A stretch of DNA of 22,354 bases from Acidobacteriota bacterium (GTDB lineage: Bacteria > Acidobacteriota > Terriglobia > UBA7540): contig JAKAWO010000010.1 in the NCBI GenBank assembly GCA_021827255.1, positions 1 to 22,354 of the forward strand, given 5' to 3'. Both the position numbers and the translations under genes were made by a program. The notes below the pieces were generated by a model. It saw only the letters and a list, made by a program, of their open reading frames with translations. It had not been told where the DNA came from and ran no database searches. Every line of letters starts with the position of its first letter. The first letter of the stretch is position 1. Below, piece by piece: positions 13,281 to 21,522 of the stretch.

Positions 13281-14681
13281 ATGATGATGCCACGAGAGCT
13301 TCCGACGAATTCTTCCCACTCACCGTTTCCGGTGACCCGGTCTGAGCGCCTTGGCCTTACGCGGCTTGCGGCCATTATCGTGTTCGTCGCCGTTTCTTCG
13401 ATACCCGGCTGGGCACGGAGCCAGGATTCGACGAGCGTAGGCATCAACAATGAGCTTTTGCTCGAGCTCAAGAGCCCTAAAGCGAAAGACCGCGCCAAAG
13501 CCGCCAAGGAAATCGGCAAAAGGGGCAATGTTAGTGACATCCCGGCGCTTGTGGCCGCGCTGCACGATTCCAGCGCCTCTGTCCGCCGCCAGGTGGTGTT
13601 GGCGCTCGCTTCCTTTACAACTCCGGCGTCGCTCAACGGCCTGATTGAGGCGACGCGCGACTCCGACCCTGCCGTGCGCACCCTTGCGGTCGAGGCGGTA
13701 ACCGGTTATTACACCGGGCACCCTCCCAGCACCGGGTTCGTGGGTTTTGTCGAGAAGGAATACAAGAGCGCGAAGCGCGGCTTTGCTCCGGACGATACTG
13801 AAGTGGATCCTGGAACAGTGGTTGATCCGCGGGCTGTTTCGGCGCTCGACCGCGCCATGATGGATACCCGCATGGAGCGCGCTGCGCGTGCCGCCGCGCG
13901 CGGCCTCGGCATCCTGGATGCCAAGGCGGCCGTGCCGGACCTCATTGTGACTGCGCATTCGCCCGACGAAAATCTGGCCCGGGAAGCGCTGAATTCCCTG
14001 GTGAAAATCAAGGATACCTCCGCCGGCCCGCGGCTCATGGACCTGCTCAAATCCTCCGACGCGGCCATCCAGCAGGATGCGGCCGTGACCGTGGGAATCC
14101 TTCGTACCCGCCCAGCGGTTCCGCAGCTTCAATGGCTGGCGCAGAATTCGCCCAACTCAACGACGCGCCGGAAGGCGCTTGAAGGATTGGCTTATATCGG
14201 CGATCCCATTTCTCGCCCTATCTTTCAAAAAGACCTTTCGAGCCGCAACAAGGCGGTGAGAACCTATGCTGCCGAAGGGTTGGGGCGCTCAGGCGACACA
14301 CCGGCGCTGCCCGATCTCCTGAATGCCGCCGTGGTTGAGAAGGATGCCAACGTCAAGCTGGCCATGGAATTCGCGCTCACCGCTTTGGGCAACGATGAGT
14401 ACCTCAGCCAGATGGTCAGCGCCTTGGGATCGCGGCTGCACGGGGACACTGCCCAGGCTTATCTGACCGAGTTGGCGCAGAATCCTTCCTTTCTCCCCAT
14501 GCTCTATCCATTTTTGAGCAGCCCAAACGCAGCGATTCGCTCGCGCCTGTGCCTGGTCCTGATGTACTCGGGCGACGCCTCGAGCGTGCCTGGGCTTGAG
14601 AAGGCCAGTCACGACAGCAATGCCACGGTGGCCGCCGATGCCCTGCGCGCGCTGAGCGCCATTCGCGCCCGCGGCCAGTAG
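13281..14681 (+). CDS. Exported HEAT-repeat protein
   Basis: A 466-residue protein; three ATGs stand in tandem at 13281, 13284 and 13287, so the exact start is open by two residues. After about 25 polar residues comes a hydrophobic stretch (LTRLAAIIVFVAVSS, about 26-43), a signal peptide or anchor. The remainder is a string of roughly ten HEAT/armadillo-like repeats, for example SDIPALVAALHDSSASVRRQ, DPAVRTLAVEAV, ENLAREALNSLV, NKAVRTYAAEGL and NAAIRSRLCLVL. HEAT solenoids bind other proteins and have no catalytic site. The gene is divergent from the sigma/anti-sigma operon whose anti-sigma factor also has a HEAT domain, suggesting related envelope functions. A ribosome site is not visible, in line with the proposed leaderless start. 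Confidence 0.85.
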   Translation: MMMPRELPTNSSHSPFPVTRSERLGLTRLAAIIVFVAVSSIPGWARSQDSTSVGINNELLLELKSPKAKDRAKAAKEIGKRGNVSDIPALVAALHDSSASVRRQVVLALASFTTPASLNGLIEATRDSDPAVRTLAVEAVTGYYTGHPPSTGFVGFVEKEYKSAKRGFAPDDTEVDPGTVVDPRAVSALDRAMMDTRMERAARAAARGLGILDAKAAVPDLIVTAHSPDENLAREALNSLVKIKDTSAGPRLMDLLKSSDAAIQQDAAVTVGILRTRPAVPQLQWLAQNSPNSTTRRKALEGLAYIGDPISRPIFQKDLSSRNKAVRTYAAEGLGRSGDTPALPDLLNAAVVEKDANVKLAMEFALTALGNDEYLSQMVSALGSRLHGDTAQAYLTELAQNPSFLPMLYPFLSSPNAAIRSRLCLVLMYSGDASSVPGLEKASHDSNATVAADALRALSAIRARGQ

Positions 14682-14705
14682 CCGACGCCAGGGCGCGTCT
14701 CAACC

Positions 14706-14714
14706 TGATAAAAT
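14706..14714 (+). promoter_or_regulatory. Extended -10 promoter (TGATAAAAT) of the GT-C/TPR gene
   Basis: TG, one base and TAAAAT make an extended -10 element, which can work without a -35 box; none is visible. The expected transcript start is about 14721, three bases before ATG 14724, so the message would be nearly leaderless. No ribosome site precedes the ATG, which agrees. Confidence 0.4.
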
Positions 14715-14723
14715 CCCAATCTT

Positions 14724-16727
14724 ATGGCCTCCGACCTCCGCCCGCCGGGAACCGCCGGGACCCCGCCGCTCGCGGGGCGCGTCGGCTCGAGCCGCCGATG
14801 CACGGCCCTTTCGATGCTGTTCCTCGCCGTGGTGGCCGTCGCCCCTTACCTGAACTCTCTCCGCAATGGCTTTGTTTTCGACGACTGGAACCAGGTGGTC
14901 CATAATCCGTACATCCGCAACTTCCACCACCTCCGGTTGATTTTCTTGACCGGCGTTTGGTCCTACCGCGCCGGCTTTGAGGCCGTCTCCAATTATTACC
15001 GTCCGGTCATGATGGTCGGTTACGCGCTTTGTTACAACCTGTTCGGGCCGCGCGCTTTCGCGTTTCATCTCTTCAGCGTGCTGCTGAATCTAGCGGTGGT
15101 TCTGCTGCTCTACAACCTCACGCTCCGGATGTTCGCCAGCGGCCCGGTCGCCGTGGCCGCGGCGGGGCTGTTTGCCGTTCATCCGATCCATTCCGAAGCG
15201 GTGGATTGGATCGCGGCCGTCACGGAACTCGAAGTCGCTCTCTTCTTCCTGCTGACTTTTCGCTTTTATCTTGGAATCGGGCAGGGAAGTCCGGGGCGGC
15301 GGTGGCTCGCGCGGCTGGGCGTGGGCGCGAGTTTCGTTTTCGCGCTGCTCTCGAAGGAGCAAGCCATCATGCTTCCGCTGCTGGCTACGGTCTATGAGCA
15401 TCTCTATCGCGATGACCGGGACATCACCACGCGCGTCGAAAAAGGGCTGCGCTACGGCTTGCTGTGGCTGCTCGCGGGCGGTTACATCATTCTACGCGTA
15501 GCGGTCCTCAAAGGCTTCGCTCCGGTAACGGTGCGGCCGAACTTCGGGCCGGTAGAGATTGTTCTCGGCGCCCTGGCGTTGATCGGCGAATACTTGTGGA
15601 AAATGCTTTGGCCAGCCCATCTGTCGGCTTTTTACGTCTTCCCCAAGAGTGTTTACGCCCTCGCGTCCTGGATGCTGGTGGGCGCCGTGGGGCTAATCCT
15701 TTGTGGGATCCTGTTTGCGATTCTCTGGAAGGTGGCGCGTCCGTTCTCATTCGGGGTGATTTGGTTCTTTGTCACTTTAGCTCCCGTGCTGAATGCCCAC
15801 TGGATGCCAGAGAATGTCTTTTCCGAACGGTACTTGTACCTTCCCTCGGCCGGTTTCTGCTGGATTGTGGGTTGGTGCGCGGTCAAGCTTTGGGAGATGG
15901 TCCGACGCCGCAGCATTCTGGAGCGCGGGGCGCTGGCTGCCGCGGCGGGATTGGTGCTGGCTGCGGGCATGGCGCGAATCTTCGCCCGCAATCCCGATTG
16001 GAAAGATGACCTCACCTTTTACCGCCGCACGCTCCGGGCTTCTCCCACCGCCTACACTTTTCACAACAATTTGGGAACGGTTTATTGGCAGCAGGGAAAA
16101 GTGGCCGCAGCCGAACACGAGTGGAAGGAAACTCTAAAACTTTCCCCCGGTTACGCCTATGCCTTGCACAATCTCGGTCTGGTGATGCGGCGGCGGAAGC
16201 AATACGCCCGAGCGGCTGAATATTTCCAGGCGGCGCTTCGCTCACAAACCGATTATCCTGACGCGCGCCTGCAATTGGGCCGGACTTATCTTGACATGGG
16301 CTTGCTTGAAAAGGCGCAACCTGAACTTGAGGCGGCCGTCCACGTGGATCCAGCCAATCCCTCTGTCTGGAATGCGCTCGGCGAACTTTACTTCAAGCAG
16401 GGCCGCTTAAATCAATCGTTGAAGCAGTTTCAGCATTCTCTCGCCATCCGCCCCAATGTTCGGGGTTACTGTGACCTTGGCGTCGCCGAGGTCGAGCAGC
16501 AAAATTATGCTGGGGCAGAAGAGGCGTTCCTGAAGGCTGAGTCTGATTTTCCCCGCAGTGTGCGCCCCCGCTTGATGCTCGGTCTTCTTTACGCCAACCG
16601 CCGCCAGAACGCGAAGGCTGTGCGGGAGCTCCGCTCCGTGCTCAAACTCGACCCGGGCAACGCCCAGGCCAAGTCCGCGCTCAGCCAGTTGGTGGCTCGG
16701 AAACCAGGCCGCGCCGCGCCTCGCTGA
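14724..16727 (+). CDS. TMTC-like GT-C membrane glycosyltransferase with C-terminal TPR repeats
   Basis: A 667-residue inner-membrane protein. About ten hydrophobic helices fill residues 28-430. The first outside loop has NGFVFDDWNQ with the acidic pair Asp-53/Asp-54, the usual place of the catalytic acid in GT-C enzymes that use polyprenyl-phosphate sugars. A second conserved loop AVHPIHSEAVDW (about 148-159) is shared with eukaryotic TMTC O-mannosyltransferases and their bacterial relatives. From about residue 445 there are six to seven TPR units (NNLGTVYWQQGKVAAAEHEW, LGELYFKQGRLNQSLKQF and others) for protein binding. A protein O-glycosylation role is a reasonable inference from the family; substrate and sugar are unknown. 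The start follows from the nearby extended -10 box and is not supported by a ribosome site. Confidence 0.85.
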   Translation: MASDLRPPGTAGTPPLAGRVGSSRRCTALSMLFLAVVAVAPYLNSLRNGFVFDDWNQVVHNPYIRNFHHLRLIFLTGVWSYRAGFEAVSNYYRPVMMVGYALCYNLFGPRAFAFHLFSVLLNLAVVLLLYNLTLRMFASGPVAVAAAGLFAVHPIHSEAVDWIAAVTELEVALFFLLTFRFYLGIGQGSPGRRWLARLGVGASFVFALLSKEQAIMLPLLATVYEHLYRDDRDITTRVEKGLRYGLLWLLAGGYIILRVAVLKGFAPVTVRPNFGPVEIVLGALALIGEYLWKMLWPAHLSAFYVFPKSVYALASWMLVGAVGLILCGILFAILWKVARPFSFGVIWFFVTLAPVLNAHWMPENVFSERYLYLPSAGFCWIVGWCAVKLWEMVRRRSILERGALAAAAGLVLAAGMARIFARNPDWKDDLTFYRRTLRASPTAYTFHNNLGTVYWQQGKVAAAEHEWKETLKLSPGYAYALHNLGLVMRRRKQYARAAEYFQAALRSQTDYPDARLQLGRTYLDMGLLEKAQPELEAAVHVDPANPSVWNALGELYFKQGRLNQSLKQFQHSLAIRPNVRGYCDLGVAEVEQQNYAGAEEAFLKAESDFPRSVRPRLMLGLLYANRRQNAKAVRELRSVLKLDPGNAQAKSALSQLVARKPGRAAPR

Positions 16728-16869
16728 CGAGGGTGCGCGGCAGGCGGGTACAACGGGCCCGTTGGCTAGGCTATTCTCAGCCGCGCCGCCCTTCGCATTG
16801 CCGGATCCTCCCCGCGCGTCTTTTGGCGTTTACGAATGGTACGGCATGGTGTAACTTATTCAAGAAGCT

Positions 16870-16941
16870 GGGCCGGTAGCTCAATGGTGGAGCACTGCCC
16901 TTTTAAGGCAGGGGTTCTGGGTTCGAGTCCCAGCCGGCTCA
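16870..16941 (+). tRNA. tRNA-Lys (anticodon TTT)
   Basis: A 72-base gene that folds completely. The seven-pair acceptor stem is GGGCCGG with CCGGCTC (one G-T pair) and discriminator A. The D stem is GCTC/GAGC, the anticodon stem CTGCC/GGCAG with loop CTTTTAA (anticodon TTT), and the variable loop has five bases. The T arm is CTGGG-TTCGAGT-CCCAG. The 3' CCA is not encoded. It reads AAA/AAG lysine codons. Confidence 0.96.
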
Positions 16942-16959
16942 CTGGAAAGATGCGAACCC

Positions 16960-16987
16960 TTGAGCTTGAAGCCTTCGGTGATACTAA
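16960..16987 (+). promoter_or_regulatory. Possible promoter of the amidase gene
   Basis: TTGAGC (16960-16965) is followed after 16 bases by TACTAA (16982-16987), preceded by a TGn extension (16979-16981). The leader to ATG 17043 would be about 50 bases. Matches are moderate. Confidence 0.33.
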
Positions 16988-17042
16988 ACCAGCCCTTTCC
17001 CCCGCCGGTTGAAATTCCGACTTTCTTTGCTGCGGCGAACGC

Positions 17043-18431
17043 ATGAGGGACATTCTCCACGCCTCGGCGCGCCAAATGGCCCGTGCGGTTCGCTCCAAAA
17101 AGCTTTCATCGTTTGAGCTGGTTCAGGCCCACCTCGATCGCATTGCGGCCGTCAATGACCGGCTCAATGCCGTCGTGCAATTGGCAGCGGAGCGGGCGCT
17201 GGCCGAGGCCCGCCAAGCTGACCGGGCTCTCGCACGCGGGGAGATTCGCGGCCCGCTTCACGGCGTGCCCTTTACGCTCAAGGATGCCATTGAAGCCGAA
17301 GGTCTAATCTCGACTGGCGGCACCGCCGGGCGGGCCTCCTATGTTCCGCCCCAGGATGCTGCCGTGGTCCGCCGCCTTCGCGCCGCGGGCGCGATTCTTC
17401 TCGGCAAAACGAACTGCCCCGAACTTGGCTGGGCGTGGGAAAGCGACAACCTGATTTACGGCCGAACCAACAATCCCTACGATTTGTCGCTTTCGCCGGG
17501 CGGCTCGAGCGGCGGGGAATCGGCGATCATCGCGGCGGCCGGGTCGCCTTTCGGTCTCGGCTCGGACGCCGGCGGAAGCGTCCGCTTTCCTGCTCACGCA
17601 ACCGGGATTTCCAGCATCAAGCCGACCTCCGGGCGCGTGCCGCGCACCGGCCATTTCCCTGGTCCCGGCGGGCCGCTCGACGCGCTCTGGCAAATTGGTC
17701 CGCTGGCACGGTGGGTTGAAGACCTTGAGTTAGTGCTCGCCGTGATTTCCGGCCCGGATGGGCATGATGCCGCGATTGTTCCCATGCCGCTCGGCAAGAC
17801 GCGCGCCGTGACCGCCAAGAAATTGAGGGTGGCCTTCTTCACGGACAACGGCATCGCATCGCCTGACGCGGAGATCTCTGAAAGCGTTCGCCGCGCCGCG
17901 CAGGTCCTCGCCGAAGCCGGCGCGAGCGTCGAAGAAGCTTGCCCGCCGCAAATCGAGCAAACCTTCAACATCTTTCGCGGGCTATTTTGCGCCGACGCTG
18001 GCGCCGGACTCGAGGCTTTACTCAAAATGGCGGGCACCACGCGGTTCCATCCGCTCATGGAGCAAGCCCTGAACATGCAGCGCCAGAATGGATGCTCCAT
18101 GGCTGAATACGGCGCCTTAGTCGTTCGCTGGGACGCGCTTCGCATCGCTATGCTCGCTTTCATGCAGCGTTATAACGTCCTGCTCTCGCCCGTTTCGAGC
18201 CAAATCGAGATGGTTCACGGCTCGACCTACGACCGGCTGTCCTCGTTCAGCTACACCATGACTTACAATCTGACCGGATGGCCCGCCGCCGTGGTCCGCG
18301 CCGGGACTTCCCGCCGCGGCATGCCGATTGGCGTCCAACTGGCCGCGCGGCCGTGGGAAGAGCACGTTGCGTTGGCTGCGGCGCAGCTCATTGAGGGCGC
18401 GTTCGGCGGCTATCCCACGCCTTCACTCTGA
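17043..18431 (+). CDS. Amidase-signature family amidohydrolase
   Basis: A 462-residue hydrolase of the amidase-signature (AS) family, which uses a Ser-cisSer-Lys triad to cleave amides. The triad is complete: Lys-80 in FTLKDAI, Ser-155 in SPGGSSGGES and nucleophile Ser-179 in GSDAGGSVRFPA. The distances 75 and 24 are the same as those of fatty-acid amide hydrolase (142, 217, 241). The N-terminus begins directly with a helix and has no signal peptide, so it is cytosolic. It lacks the GatA context (no gatB or gatC nearby), so a tRNA amidotransferase role is unlikely. It is followed 53 bases later by a P450 in the same direction and may be in an operon with it. Substrate is unknown. The ribosome site before ATG 17043 is weak. 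Confidence 0.88.
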   Translation: MRDILHASARQMARAVRSKKLSSFELVQAHLDRIAAVNDRLNAVVQLAAERALAEARQADRALARGEIRGPLHGVPFTLKDAIEAEGLISTGGTAGRASYVPPQDAAVVRRLRAAGAILLGKTNCPELGWAWESDNLIYGRTNNPYDLSLSPGGSSGGESAIIAAAGSPFGLGSDAGGSVRFPAHATGISSIKPTSGRVPRTGHFPGPGGPLDALWQIGPLARWVEDLELVLAVISGPDGHDAAIVPMPLGKTRAVTAKKLRVAFFTDNGIASPDAEISESVRRAAQVLAEAGASVEEACPPQIEQTFNIFRGLFCADAGAGLEALLKMAGTTRFHPLMEQALNMQRQNGCSMAEYGALVVRWDALRIAMLAFMQRYNVLLSPVSSQIEMVHGSTYDRLSSFSYTMTYNLTGWPAAVVRAGTSRRGMPIGVQLAARPWEEHVALAAAQLIEGAFGGYPTPSL

Positions 18432-18484
18432 GTGCGGGTCCACACCAGAGGCTTGGCGCGCCGCCGCTGAAAGGGAAGTGTCCT

Positions 18485-19840
18485 ATGTCAGAAATTCGTC
18501 GTCCGCCCGGACCCCATTCGTTTTTGCCCGGGGGCGGCTTGCTCCGCATGCGGCGTGACCCGCTGGCTTTGCTTCTGGACATGGCACAAAAGTACGGGGA
18601 CGTCTCTCACGTGCGCACCGGCGACCGGCAGATCTACCTGTTGAACCACCCCGATTACATCAAGGACTTGCTGGTGACCAACTCCGCGAATTTCGTCAAG
18701 AGCATCGCGGTTCAGAAAATGAAAGTGTTTCTCGGCGAGGGGCTGCTGACGAGCGAGGGTGACTATCACGAGCGACAGCGGCGGCTCATTCAGCCGGCTT
18801 TTCACGCGCCGCGGATTGACGCTTACGCGCAAATCATGGCGGATCAAACCCGGCGCGTCGGCGGGGGCTGGCAGGGCGGCCAGACCCTAGACATCGCCAA
18901 AGAAATGACGCGCCTCACCATGAGCATCGTGGCCAAGACGCTGTTTGGCGCCGAGCTTGAGACCGAAGCCAAGGAATTGGGCGCGGCGCTGACCACTCTG
19001 CTCAAAGGCTTCCGCCTATTCTTATTGCCTTTCGGAGATCAGATCGTGAAGCTGCAGCTTCCCGTCAATCGCCGCTTCCGCCAGGCCGGGGAGCAGCTCA
19101 ACCGAGCTATCGGCGGCATCATTGCCGCCCGCCACGAGCGCCCCTCCGTCCGCGACGATCTGCTTTCCGCGCTGCTCGCGGCGCGCGGCACGGAAGGCGA
19201 TGGTGGCCGCATGAATGACGAGCAGGTGCGCGATGAAGCCATGACGTTGTTCGTCGCCGGTCATGAGACGACCGCCAACGCCCTCGCGTGGACCTGGTAT
19301 CTGCTCTCGCAACATCCCTCCGTCGAGGCGCGTTTCCACGCCGAACTGGACTCCGCGCTGGATGGGCAGACACCCGGCGCCGCCAGCCTGCCGCGCCTCA
19401 CTTACACGGCGCAGATTCTTATGGAGTCCATGCGGCTGTATCCGCCGGCCTGGGTCATCGGCCGCCAGACCTTGCGCGATTATTCGGTCGGAGGCTATGT
19501 GGTCCCCGCCGGCGCCATCGTTTTTGCCAGCCAATGGGCCATGCACCACGACCCGCGCTATTACCCCGACCCGTTCCGATTTGACCCCGACCGCCGGCTC
19601 CCGGAAGCTCGGGCAGCGCGGCCACGTTTCACCTATTTCCCGTTTGGCGCCGGGCCGCGCGTCTGCATCGGCGAAAGCTTTGCCTGGACGGAGAGCATTC
19701 TGGTTCTGGCCATCCTCGCCCAGCGGTGGAAAATGCGGCTCGAGCCGGGTCAGCGCATCGTTCCTCTGCCCCTTGTCACCCTTCGCCCGAAGCACGGCAT
19801 CCGCATGACCCTCCAGCGTAGGAGCAGGGCAGAGCATTAG
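18485..19840 (+). CDS. Cytochrome P450 monooxygenase
   Basis: A 451-residue soluble heme-thiolate oxygenase with all main P450 marks. The I-helix oxygen-binding motif is AGHETT (258-263), the K-helix ExxR is Glu-314/Arg-317 (ESMR), the PERF-like region is DPFRFDPDR, and the heme loop FPFGAGPRVCIG has ligand Cys-394. It has no membrane anchor and no fused reductase, so it needs ferredoxin or flavodoxin partners, none of which is encoded here. The PPGP motif near the N-terminus and overall style resemble bacterial relatives of fatty-acid-type P450s, but the substrate cannot be deduced. GGGAAG lies nine bases before the ATG. It follows the amidase by 53 bases, and a shared degradation or modification pathway is possible. 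Confidence 0.94.
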   Translation: MSEIRRPPGPHSFLPGGGLLRMRRDPLALLLDMAQKYGDVSHVRTGDRQIYLLNHPDYIKDLLVTNSANFVKSIAVQKMKVFLGEGLLTSEGDYHERQRRLIQPAFHAPRIDAYAQIMADQTRRVGGGWQGGQTLDIAKEMTRLTMSIVAKTLFGAELETEAKELGAALTTLLKGFRLFLLPFGDQIVKLQLPVNRRFRQAGEQLNRAIGGIIAARHERPSVRDDLLSALLAARGTEGDGGRMNDEQVRDEAMTLFVAGHETTANALAWTWYLLSQHPSVEARFHAELDSALDGQTPGAASLPRLTYTAQILMESMRLYPPAWVIGRQTLRDYSVGGYVVPAGAIVFASQWAMHHDPRYYPDPFRFDPDRRLPEARAARPRFTYFPFGAGPRVCIGESFAWTESILVLAILAQRWKMRLEPGQRIVPLPLVTLRPKHGIRMTLQRRSRAEH

Positions 19841-19900
19841 CCATCTCGTCGCGCCCGGCGGGCGAGGGATCATTTTCCTCAGCCATCGTTCTGCGGCCTT

Positions 19901-19909
19901 TGCTATTCT
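19901..19909 (+). promoter_or_regulatory. Extended -10 promoter (TGCTATTCT) of the LOG-family gene
   Basis: A TGn-TATTCT element lies 25 bases before ATG 19935. The transcript would start near 19916 and still include the AAAGGG ribosome site (19920-19925). No -35 box is apparent. Confidence 0.38.
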
Positions 19910-19934
19910 CGAAAGCGCGAAAGGGTTTCAAGTT

Positions 19935-20798
19935 ATGGGCAAGCCGACCGCTCCAAATCCGCGCCTTCCGAAACTCGCCTACCGGAGCGAGCGATTCATG
20001 GAGAGTCGAGAGGCGCGCACGCTGCGTATCGCGGCGGAATACCTGGACCCGCTGGCGCGGTTGAAGCGCGCCGGGGTGCGGAACACGGTGGTTTTCTTTG
20101 GCTCGGCGCGGATTTTGCCGCGAGACCGCGCGGTTGAAAATTTGCGGGAGCACGAGACCCGCTGCCAACGCGCCCTGCCCCCTGCTTCCACTGCCCAACT
20201 GCGCGCCGCCCGCATGGCGGTTCGGATGTCGCGTTATTACGAAGAAGCGCGGGAACTGGCGCGGCTGATCACTCGCTGGTCGCTTGCCTTGCGCAACGGC
20301 TCGCACTTTCTGGTGGTCTGCTCGGGCGGCGGCCCGGGGATCATGGAAGCCGCCAACCGCGGAGCTTCGGAGGCCGGCGGGCTCTCCATTGGCCTCAACA
20401 TCAAGCTCCCCGCTGAGCAAGATCCCAATCCCTACATCACGCCTCAACTCAGCTTCATGTTCAAATACTTCTTCATGCGCAAGCTTTGGTTTGCGCAGCC
20501 TTCCAAGGCGATCATCGTTTTTCCAGGCGGTTTTGGCACGATGGATGAGCTGTGGGAGTTCTTGACCCTCATCCAGACGCACAAGATGGGCCATCGGGCA
20601 ACGATTTTGCTCTACGGCTCGGAATTCTGGAAGAAGGCAATCAATATTTCATGGCTTGCCGAAGCAGGAACGGTTTCTCAGGAAGAACTCCAGTTGGTGC
20701 GCTTTGTGGATACGCCCCGGGAGGCGTTCGAGTTGCTAAAGGAGAGACTATCCAAATTACTGCGGTTGCGAGCGCGGCCTGCCCAGCCATTTATTTAA
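19935..20798 (+). CDS. LOG-family (TIGR00730-like) protein, putative nucleotide phosphoribohydrolase
   Basis: A 287-residue Rossmann-fold protein. The family hallmark PGGFGTMDE is at 197-205, and the upstream nucleotide-binding SGGGPGIMEAANRG is at 130-143. LOG proteins cut the N-glycosidic bond of nucleoside 5'-monophosphates, including cytokinin nucleotides; they were formerly mislabelled lysine decarboxylases. It is longer than the short form (about 190 residues): an N-terminal helical part of about 50 residues precedes VVFFGSARI, and an insertion follows it. This long form is common in soil bacteria and its substrate is less well known. The gene has its own promoter candidate and ribosome site and is convergent with the acetyltransferase gene, with no clear terminator between them. 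Confidence 0.88.
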   Translation: MGKPTAPNPRLPKLAYRSERFMESREARTLRIAAEYLDPLARLKRAGVRNTVVFFGSARILPRDRAVENLREHETRCQRALPPASTAQLRAARMAVRMSRYYEEARELARLITRWSLALRNGSHFLVVCSGGGPGIMEAANRGASEAGGLSIGLNIKLPAEQDPNPYITPQLSFMFKYFFMRKLWFAQPSKAIIVFPGGFGTMDELWEFLTLIQTHKMGHRATILLYGSEFWKKAINISWLAEAGTVSQEELQLVRFVDTPREAFELLKERLSKLLRLRARPAQPFI

Positions 20799-20872
20799 CG
20801 GCTCGGTAACGGCCGCCGGGGACCAGTGGCCTGATGGTTAGTAACAAGCCGAAGCCGGAGAAGCTCCTCTCT

Positions 20873-21394
20873 TCACTTCATGTTTTCCGGGATCAGCAGC
20901 TCGACCAGGGTCAGGTCGTGCCACTCGTGGCCCAGTTTGCCGTGCTTTGCATGGACGCCGACTTCGCGCCAGCCCATCAGTTGACAGAGCTTCCGGGCAG
21001 GCTCGTTGTCCGCCAGGATGCGTCCGATGATCTTGTAGAATCCGCGTTCGCGCGCTGCCTCCTGCATGGCCTTCATCAGTTCCTGCGCCACGCCGTGTCC
21101 GCGCAGGCTGCGCTCGATGTAAATCGAAAGCTCGGCGATGCCGTCGTAGCAATGCCGTGGGCTGTAAGGCGTGAGCGATGCCCACCCCATCAGCGTGTGC
21201 TTCACCTCGGCCACCAGCACCGGAAATTTTTCCGGCCGCGCCGCCAGCCACAGGTAGCGCTCTTCCGGCGTGACGTAGGCGTTCTCAAACGTCGCCGCCC
21301 GGTCTTGGACCCCCTGGTTGTAAATCCGCGCGATTTCCTTCGCGTCATCCACGCGTGCTGGTCGAATCTTTAACGGCCCGCTCCATTCCGCCAT
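20873..21394 (-). CDS. GNAT-family N-acetyltransferase, phosphinothricin-acetyltransferase-like
   Basis: A 173-residue cytosolic acetyltransferase. ATG 21394 has GGAGG five bases upstream and is preferred to the longer frame from 21481. The N-terminus (IRPARVDDAKEIARIYNQGV...ATFE) is characteristic of the Pat/Bar/MnaT branch, which acetylates amino groups of phosphinothricin-like compounds or methionine analogues. The acetyl-CoA loop RGHGVA is at 98-103, following the LSIYIERSLRG strand-turn. Later, ADNEPARKLCQLMGWREVG is the usual GNAT C-terminal half. Chromosomal members are often general amino-acid-analogue detoxifiers, so phosphinothricin resistance should not be assumed. It lies 128 bases behind the oxidoreductase gene in the same direction but has its own promoter candidate. 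Confidence 0.88.
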   Translation of the reverse strand: MAEWSGPLKIRPARVDDAKEIARIYNQGVQDRAATFENAYVTPEERYLWLAARPEKFPVLVAEVKHTLMGWASLTPYSPRHCYDGIAELSIYIERSLRGHGVAQELMKAMQEAARERGFYKIIGRILADNEPARKLCQLMGWREVGVHAKHGKLGHEWHDLTLVELLIPENMK

Positions 21395-21453
21395 CGTCAC
21401 CTCCGGCCGCTCCTGCGCCGCTCCGCGGCTGGCCGTCTTATCCTCGCCGGTAC

Positions 21454-21481
21454 TGTATACGTTCTCGATGCCCTCGATCAA
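21454..21481 (-). promoter_or_regulatory. Possible promoter of the acetyltransferase gene
   Basis: On the minus strand TTGATC (21481-21476) and TATACA (21459-21454) are 16 bases apart, each matching four of six positions. The leader to ATG 21394 would be about 50 bases. It lies right behind two small hairpins that could end the preceding transcript. Confidence 0.4.
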
Positions 21482-21522
21482 GGGCCTTCCTGGCCCCTAA
21501 AGGATGCCGGTGACCAGCCGGC
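21482..21522 (-). terminator. Two tandem small hairpins after the oxidoreductase gene
   Basis: Directly after the stop codon (21525-21523) the minus strand reads GCCGG, a seven-base loop and CCGGC (21522-21506). Ten bases later comes GGGCC, a five-base loop and GGCCC (21496-21482). Neither is followed by a real T-run, so termination strength is doubtful. Confidence 0.35.

Larger units (their letters stand above)
16728..17042. other. Intergenic region carrying tRNA-Lys
   Basis: The 315-base gap holds the tRNA gene at 16870-16941 and otherwise no gene I can support. Before the tRNA, TTTACG (16829-16834) and TAACTT (16852-16857) with 17 bases between them may be its promoter, with weak matches. 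After the tRNA there is no clear hairpin with a T-run. A possible amidase promoter is listed separately. Confidence 0.5.

Noticed and set aside
13320..14132. 270-codon minus-strand frame opposite the HEAT-repeat gene
   Set aside because: It has no recognisable domains and lies wholly within a well-supported HEAT gene.
19776..20594. 272-codon minus-strand frame across the P450 end and LOG gene
   Set aside because: It is antisense to two genes with complete catalytic motifs and has no family resemblance or ribosome site.
20873..21394. Naming the acetyltransferase a phosphinothricin-resistance gene (pat/bar)
   Set aside because: Chromosomal members of this branch mostly act on other amino-acid analogues; sequence alone does not show the substrate.
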